DNA of 64,000 nucleotides from Asparagopsis taxiformis (Eukaryota; Rhodophyta; Florideophyceae; Bonnemaisoniales; Bonnemaisoniaceae): NCBI GenBank assembly GCA_030407315.1, contig JALQPE010001702.1, positions 62,001-126,000 on the forward strand, written 5' to 3'. Of this stretch, positions 58,913-64,000 are shown piece by piece; the first letter of the stretch is position 1; each line of letters starts with the position of its first letter. A program made the translations under genes and the position numbers. The notes under the pieces were generated by a model, which searched no databases, had not been told where the DNA came from, and saw only the letters and a program-made list of their open reading frames with translations.

Positions 58913-60511
58913 ATGGCTTTGTCATCGCGCATCTCAACTCTCGCCAATGGCCAACCCATGCTCATCCCGCCTATGCAGCCATCCCCTAGCGACAAAACTA
59001 CCGATGCCGCCGCGCCCTCCACCCCCGCCACCGTCTGGGCCCTCAAGCTCACCGATGAGGAGAAGAACCAGTTTCTCTCATCGCGCGACCAGGCGACAAT
59101 CGAGTTTTCCCACCCGGATAAAGGCGTCATCACCATCCCCGGTGCAGACCCGTTGAACTTTACAACCCGTCGCCTTTCGGAGCCCGGTCACCCCTTCCAA
59201 TCATACTGTTTCACCCGCCGCGCACAATCCGTCCGCTTCACCGGTCCCATCCATGCAGAGATGGAGCTCGACCGCCGCATGTCCAAAAAGGTGGCGACCA
59301 AAACAAGGACGCGCACCATTGACGCCAAGGAGGGCCCCGGTCGCGAGCTCAAGCTCGTGGAAGCTCTACCCACCCCGCCCAAACGCCCCCGCGTGCGCAA
59401 GTCGGTCGACAAGCGTCCGAGGGCTCCGGCGCGCACCACGCGCACCTCAAGCTTGCTCAATTCCAATGCACCGCTCGCAAATGGCCATGCCAACGGCTTG
59501 GGTCGTAGCTGGCCCAACGGTGCCGTCGCAAGCTCCTCCCCGCTCGAATCGCCCGTCGTTTCGCCGGGGCACATTCCGCGAAGCGGACTCACTGCCATGG
59601 CCAACGGCAGTCGTCGCGGAACGCCAACAGGTGCCGGCTTGCCTCCGCGCAACACGTCGCCCAACAACCCGGTGCCGTTTCCGCCCAAGGCCGCGCGATA
59701 CACGCCGACACGAAGCAATCATGTGTCACCTAGCGTTTCGCGCGGCCCTTCTCCCATCCTCAACTCGTCTGCCCCGAGCAGCCCGCGAACAGGCAACCTG
59801 CGCCCAAAGAGCCAGAGTTACGCCGACCTGCGCAGGAATGTCATCCACATTCTGGCTCTCGGTGAACACAGCGCTCAGGCGGTTCGCAGCCGATTGGGAG
59901 AGGGAATTAGCGCTCCGGATCGCCAGTCAATGGTGCATGGCATTTTGCACGAAGTAGGCGAGACCAAGCGTGGTCTATTTACACTCAAGGATGAGCTATG
60001 GAGCGAGGTGGATGATCACTTTCCCGCATACTCTGACCTTGAACGCACACGCGTCAAGTCGTCGCGAGTGGATGTTGAGAGCTCCCGCGGCCAAAGCAGT
60101 GCCAATGGTTCGGAGCAGAGTGCTCATTTGCATACGATGACCGATGCCCAAGTCGAGGCGGCCATCGATAAGTTTGAGAAAATGAAACGCTCAAGCAATG
60201 GCAAACTGGCAACTGCGAATGGCGAGCAGGGGCTACGGAAGAGTTACAACGACCTGTTCCCGTTGTACTCGGAGATCATGCGTAAAATGCAGGATCTCAG
60301 TAATCTGTTCTCAAGCTTGGGAACACGAATTCGGGATGCGAAAGGAGCATCGCGTGATGCGCTGGCGGAGCGCATTTCCAGCCAGTATGAGAAGCATCAG
60401 GGGCGTTATGCACGCTTCACCAAAGTGCTGCCGTTGATCCATTCTTATCTGGCAGAAATCCGGAAAAAGTTGGAAGAGGGGGCTGAATCGATTGACAGCC
60501 CGACAAATTAG
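58913..60511 (+). CDS. ELL: RNA polymerase II elongation factor ELL
   Basis: Codes for 532 residues. The N-terminal ELL domain opens with 'VWALKLTDEEKNQFL' and contains the winged-helix part 'LRRNVIHILALGEHSAQAVRSRLGEGI' to 'GLFTLKDELWSEVDDHFPAYSDLE' (about 305-380), interrupted by a long Pro/Ser/Arg-rich disordered insert (about 125-300). The C-terminal occludin-like domain reads 'LRKSYNDLFPLYSEIMRKMQDLSNLFSSLGTRI' to 'YARFTKVLPLIHSYLAEIRKKL'. ELL suppresses pausing of RNA polymerase II and works in super- or little-elongation complexes. Both diagnostic domains are present, so the call is good. Single exon. Confidence 0.88.
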   Translation: MALSSRISTLANGQPMLIPPMQPSPSDKTTDAAAPSTPATVWALKLTDEEKNQFLSSRDQATIEFSHPDKGVITIPGADPLNFTTRRLSEPGHPFQSYCFTRRAQSVRFTGPIHAEMELDRRMSKKVATKTRTRTIDAKEGPGRELKLVEALPTPPKRPRVRKSVDKRPRAPARTTRTSSLLNSNAPLANGHANGLGRSWPNGAVASSSPLESPVVSPGHIPRSGLTAMANGSRRGTPTGAGLPPRNTSPNNPVPFPPKAARYTPTRSNHVSPSVSRGPSPILNSSAPSSPRTGNLRPKSQSYADLRRNVIHILALGEHSAQAVRSRLGEGISAPDRQSMVHGILHEVGETKRGLFTLKDELWSEVDDHFPAYSDLERTRVKSSRVDVESSRGQSSANGSEQSAHLHTMTDAQVEAAIDKFEKMKRSSNGKLATANGEQGLRKSYNDLFPLYSEIMRKMQDLSNLFSSLGTRIRDAKGASRDALAERISSQYEKHQGRYARFTKVLPLIHSYLAEIRKKLEEGAESIDSPTN

Positions 60512-61054
60512 TAACTTAGGTGCAGCTGGGGGAGACAACGCATGCTGCAATTGTTTTAGGGCGCGGTTTGAGTAAACATTTGTACATTTTCGCACGCTTG
60601 AATCACTTGAGCGTCTTGTTTCTTCTAATGCTCTGTTACATGTATTTAAATAGATAATACGTACATGTCAAGTTGTGCTCCGCAATGCAGAAAGCATGAT
60701 GCGCCGCTATCAGTCAAAGAATTGAAAGCTTTTGCCTGCGCTGAGAGACTGATGGACATTGTGTCCATGGCGGTAACAGTCCTGGGAAATTTAATTACAC
60801 TCTACTGGCTCTGCATCGATAGAGCAATAGTGGTAGCAAAAAGCTTTTGTGTCAGTCACATTAAGAGCCGCGGTCACTACACCACGACTTGCGTCGCGAG
60901 CCGCGGCAAATCCAAGCTACACTTGGACGAGCGAAAAATCGTGTTTGATTTCCTCCAAAAAAATCGTGGAAAAAGAGAGGAGAGCCAACCCAGGTTGATA
61001 AACTGCTTGCCTGTTCAACATACAGTCCAATCGACAGTCATCCAATCTTGAGCC
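60512..61054. other. Intergenic region upstream of the DUF3128 gene
   Basis: About 540 bases. A 128-codon frame at 60665-61051 lacks protein-like features and matches no family I know. It probably comprises 3' and 5' UTRs. Confidence 0.45.
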
Positions 61055-61489
61055 ATGCAATCAAGTCAAACAAGCGATGAGCCGCTAACGGAACCGGTAA
61101 TTGCACCAGAGAACGCAACTGCAAACGCACAGGAGAAACGGCGTGTACCCGAAAATTGCACAAAAGCATTTGACAGCGTCTATTTCTGCTACTCGCCGTT
61201 TCATCAGGGGCGAGAATATTACATCACCGGTCATCTAGATGATTGCCGTGGCCGTTTAAAGCGATTTCGGATGTGCATGATGTCTCGATTCAGACCTGAG
61301 AGTGAATCTGCACGTATTTACGCAGAAGAGGAGGAAAAGGAAAAGAAGGCGTCTGGAATGGACAAAGTGAAGCCTGTGTGGGAACTTCGGGAAGAATATT
61401 TGGAAAATGTTCGAAAGGCAACTGAAGAAGAAGATAGAGATGCGGAGAAAAATCGCGATTCAGCTGGTACGGAAAAGTGGTGGTTGTAA
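61055..61489 (+). CDS. DUF3128/EMI1-like CHCH protein
   Basis: Codes for 144 residues. The core 'CTKAFDSVYFCYSPFHQGREYYITGHLDDCRGRLKRFRMCM' (about 35-75) has four Cys in a CX9C/CX13C-like layout. It shows the F-D-x-x-x-F-C-y-s-p ... Y-x-x-G-x-x-x-D-C pattern of the DUF3128 family (yeast Emi1, human C22orf39/SYNJ2BP-type relatives). These small proteins are linked to mitochondrial respiration. The C-terminal third is a charged helix with 'PVWELREEYL', ending in 'EKWWL'. Intermembrane-space import via disulfides is inferred. The start has a favourable context and is the first ATG. Confidence 0.8.
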   Translation: MQSSQTSDEPLTEPVIAPENATANAQEKRRVPENCTKAFDSVYFCYSPFHQGREYYITGHLDDCRGRLKRFRMCMMSRFRPESESARIYAEEEEKEKKASGMDKVKPVWELREEYLENVRKATEEEDRDAEKNRDSAGTEKWWL

Positions 61490-61873
61490 ATGTTATCCGC
61501 TGTTACAGGCATTTTGTTCGTTTGTACGTAGGCAGACAAGTATAGAATTGTTTTTCACTGCCACTGCCATGCGAAGCTGGGAAAAGACGTCACCCGTATC
61601 ATTTCTGATTCCAATGTAGAATGAAAGGACATCACCCACAAGGAATTGTTGCATTGACAGTTTCGTAGGTGATGGAAATCAACCTAAGCAAAACTTGGGT
61701 TTAATTACTATCGATATACTGCAAAGCGACAAGGGGAGTAGTGCCGCACCCCGTCTCAGCGTTTAGTCCGATACACAGCAGGAAGAGTGAAACCAGCCAA
61801 TGTATCCAAAAATAGTCGATCGAAATGCTTCATGGATAGGCAAATGGACACGTAGTGTTTATGAGCGTGGAAG
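61490..61873. other. 3' flanks of convergent genes
   Basis: About 380 bases between the DUF3128 and sigma factor stop codons, with no gene or repeat recognised. Confidence 0.5.
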
Positions 61874-63271
61874 CTATTGCTCCTCATATACATACTCGCG
61901 GAGGACTGCATTACGATTAGGATGCCTGAGCTTCCGCAGAGCTTTAGCTTCAATCTGTCTAATTCGCTCGCGAGTAACCTCAAAAATGGAACCAATTTCT
62001 TCCAACGTCTTCATCTTGCCGTCATCAAAGCCGTACCTCATACGGACAACATCTCGCTCACGAGGGCTCAATGTATTGAGAACATTCTCGAGATCTTCTC
62101 TGAGCAGTGACTTTGTTGTGGATTCCTCGGGTGTGTCGCCGTTCCAGACGATGAAAGAGCCAAGTGTCGCAGATGAATCGCGGCCGTCCTTCGCAATCGG
62201 CGTTTCAAGGCTAATAGTTGAGCGGCTTGAACTGGCAAGAAAGCGAAGCTTCTCAATGGAAATATGCATTCTTTCAGCAATTTCTGCTTCGGTAGGCGGA
62301 CGGGAAAGTTCGTTGTGCAATAACTTTGTCGTTTTCTTGATAGCAGCAATAGTATCGTTGACATGTACAGGGAGACGGATGGGTCTGGAATGATCTGCTA
62401 TGGCGCGGGTAATAGCCTGTCTAATCCACCAGGTAGCGTAGGTGGAAAACTTGAAACCTTTGTCTGCGTCAAACTTTTCTGCTCCTCGGATCAAACCAAT
62501 TGAGCCCTCTTGGATGAGGTCCTGAAAAGTTAAACCACGATTGAGATATTTCTTTGCAATCGAAACGACCAATCTCAGGTTTGCAGCAACCATATGCTCC
62601 TTCGCGCGAAGGCCGCGTCGCAAAGTATCCCTGAAAAATTCGATATCCATCTGAGCAGCCGAGGCCCATTCCGAGATGGATGGATCCCTTCCAGTATTCT
62701 GCTTGAATGCGACGGATAATCGCTCCAACTCAAGTAGCTTTGCAATTTCCCTAGCCAGGTTGACTTCAATGTCACTATCGAGGAGCTTGACCTCGCCGAT
62801 TTCACGCAAGTATGTACGAACGGAATCTTCGGAGGAAGCGACGGTCTTTCGAGACGCCTTCTTCTGAGGAATGGCGGGAGGGGTGAACATATCGACGTCC
62901 ACTTCACGAACAGGACTAAGGTCATCGTAGTAGCATTCGCGCTGACGCTCGCGACGCGGAGCAAGTTCACGAACGGCGGCTGTACTGGAGGCTGTCGCGG
63001 CTCCAGGGGCGCATGGTGAGACGTCACGACGACGAACCTTGGGCTTGTGATGAACAGGTTGGGGAGGAGCGGTGGTGGGGGACGAGGCTGGAACGGATGA
63101 ATCAGGCTGCACGTCATCCTTGTATGCAAAGGGGAAACGAGCGGGTGCTGCTGATGGGGCTGGCGATGCTACGCGGGGACGAGTCGGTGGGGCTCGGATC
63201 ATGCGCGGATGTCTTGAGCGGGAGCGTGCAACGCGGGGAGCGGGGAGGGATGTGGAGGGAACGAATGCCAT
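61874..63271 (-). CDS. SIG: Nuclear-encoded plastid sigma-70 factor
   Basis: Codes for 465 residues from the ATG at 63271 (MAFVPSTSLPAPRVARSRSR), an ideal plastid transit peptide; the open frame runs further upstream without need. Region 1.2 is 'SVRTYLREIGEVKLLDSDIEVNLAREI'. Region 2 is 'NLRLVVSIAKKYLNRGLTFQDLIQEGSIGLIRGAEKFD' plus the -10 recognition helix 'FSTYATWWIRQAITRAI'. Region 3 is 'RPPTEAEIAERMHISIEKL'. Region 4 is 'LSPRERDVVRMRYGFDD' and the helix-turn-helix 'LEEIGSIFEVTRERIRQIEAKALRKLRH'. It directs the plastid-encoded bacterial-type RNA polymerase to -35/-10 promoters. All DNA-contact regions are intact. Region 1.1 is missing, as usual in plastid sigmas. Confidence 0.96.
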   Translation of the reverse strand: MAFVPSTSLPAPRVARSRSRHPRMIRAPPTRPRVASPAPSAAPARFPFAYKDDVQPDSSVPASSPTTAPPQPVHHKPKVRRRDVSPCAPGAATASSTAAVRELAPRRERQRECYYDDLSPVREVDVDMFTPPAIPQKKASRKTVASSEDSVRTYLREIGEVKLLDSDIEVNLAREIAKLLELERLSVAFKQNTGRDPSISEWASAAQMDIEFFRDTLRRGLRAKEHMVAANLRLVVSIAKKYLNRGLTFQDLIQEGSIGLIRGAEKFDADKGFKFSTYATWWIRQAITRAIADHSRPIRLPVHVNDTIAAIKKTTKLLHNELSRPPTEAEIAERMHISIEKLRFLASSSRSTISLETPIAKDGRDSSATLGSFIVWNGDTPEESTTKSLLREDLENVLNTLSPRERDVVRMRYGFDDGKMKTLEEIGSIFEVTRERIRQIEAKALRKLRHPNRNAVLREYVYEEQ

Positions 63272-64000
63272 AGTGAAATTGAGGAGGGAGGTGGGAGGGC
63301 CGATGCTCGCGGGTTGGTGCAGGAGATTGAGTATGTTGCGTGCAGATCGGTTGTGCCGGGAGCAGTATATGGTGAAATCGGATGGATTACGGGTTGGAAG
63401 CGGCACGAGTGCGATTGGTGAGCTCGCGGCGGCAAGCTCGGCGTGTAAATAAGTGTATGATAAGATCGGATGGAGATTTGGTAGGAATGGTGATTTTTTC
63501 GATCGTGGAGGCGGAATGACGCTGGTGGCGGTTGAATAGCGCATGGAGATATGTGCTTGAAAAAAGGGCCGTTTCGGAGCCAATCGCTGACTGTTGGTTG
63601 TGAAAATGTCCAATGATTGGCGGATATTTCTGCCAACCACCAGTTTCAGCACTCGGATTGGGTTGTGTCGCATGACCGGTGCGACGTCGAGTCATGATCT
63701 GCACAATCTGGATCCGGATGTAACCCTAATGGAAAGCACGTGTACACGTGTGCAATCCAAAGGTGGAAACGAAACACTTCTTTAATAGATCGACGCTTAC
63801 AGCGTTGATGATTGGCGCACATCGTTACGGGCGAGTAACCGCACATATGTGTTCACACGGCGTCGCGTTTAAATTTCGCTACGTGCGCGCCCCAAAGCTG
63901 AAAAGCGTCAAAAAAACTGCCAAAAGGCTTTGGTCGCGCGCCCTTTTGACCTTTTGGTCACAGGCACTAGCGCGCCACGCCCATTTTTGGCATCGCGTCA
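63272..64000. other. Upstream region of the sigma factor gene and window end
   Basis: About 730 bases without a recognised gene. A plus-strand frame at 63594-63785 is not convincing. The last 130 bases carry repeated short blocks (ccttttgacc, ccttttggtca, gcgcgcc) and may belong to the promoter of a gene beyond the window. Confidence 0.45.

Noticed and set aside
60665..61051. 128-codon frame upstream of the DUF3128 gene
   Set aside because: One weak hydrophobic stretch only, otherwise random; not enough to call a gene.
1..64000. tRNA, rRNA, snRNA genes, CRISPR arrays, insertion sequences and LTR elements
   Set aside because: No A/B-box pair, conserved RNA core, regularly spaced repeats, transposase or terminal repeats were seen by eye. 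A covariance-model search would be needed to rule out small RNAs.
63870..64000. Short repeated blocks (ccttttgacc, ccttttggtca) at the window end
   Set aside because: Too short and irregular to name as a repeat family; probably part of a promoter beyond the window.

Overview
This is nuclear DNA of a gene-dense eukaryote. About 36 protein-coding genes are packed at roughly one per 1.8 kb on both strands, with short UTRs. Sixteen spliceosomal introns could be placed; most are 73-140 nt, with extremes of 45 and 224 nt. Donors are mostly GTATGT, GTAAGT or GTACGT, and many introns carry a CTAAC or CTGAC branch-like motif. The gene set points to a photosynthetic alga with a primary plastid: a sigma-70 factor with a transit-like N-terminus, a DUF3082 membrane protein, a cyanobacterial-type DHH-CBS protein and a plastid-type nucleoside diphosphate kinase. 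A red alga is my best inference, but the window holds no pigment or plastome gene to prove it.

Layout. 0.4-6 kb: a small predicted membrane protein, a GT14 glycosyltransferase, the OST48 subunit of oligosaccharyltransferase and a tRNA dihydrouridine synthase. 6-16 kb: a DUF7733-like membrane protein, TAF6, an FBPase-like protein with a damaged active site, mitochondrial pyruvate dehydrogenase kinase and the DHH-CBS protein. 16-25 kb: a DUF427 protein, ribosomal protein uS10, an SRP54 M-domain-only protein, a PARN-like deadenylase, eIF4A and a small secreted protein. 25-35.7 kb: a SAPS-family phosphatase regulator, SmG, RMI1, a nine-exon ABC half-transporter and a protein with a CCHC-like zinc knuckle. 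37-43 kb: DUF3082, an ankyrin protein, a SNAPC4-like Myb protein and the divergent pair SCO1/COX11. 43-64 kb: VPS41, ERO1, a helical orphan, Pescadillo (with a -1 frame break), exocyst SEC3, nucleoside diphosphate kinase, an MRS2-type Mg2+ channel, ELL, a DUF3128/EMI1-like protein and the plastid sigma factor.

Most genes are unrelated housekeeping genes, but some neighbours share a job. SCO1 and COX11, the copper chaperones for the CuA and CuB sites of cytochrome oxidase, are transcribed divergently from one short intergenic region. Many other genes are arranged head-to-head over 0.3-0.8 kb or tail-to-tail with only 8-100 bp between stop codons.

The most striking observation is two catalytic microexons. 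A 13-nt exon supplies the Walker A lysine of the ABC transporter. A 9-nt exon supplies the residues before the catalytic histidine of nucleoside diphosphate kinase and shares that histidine codon with the next exon. Gene prediction without these exons would yield proteins that look catalytically dead.
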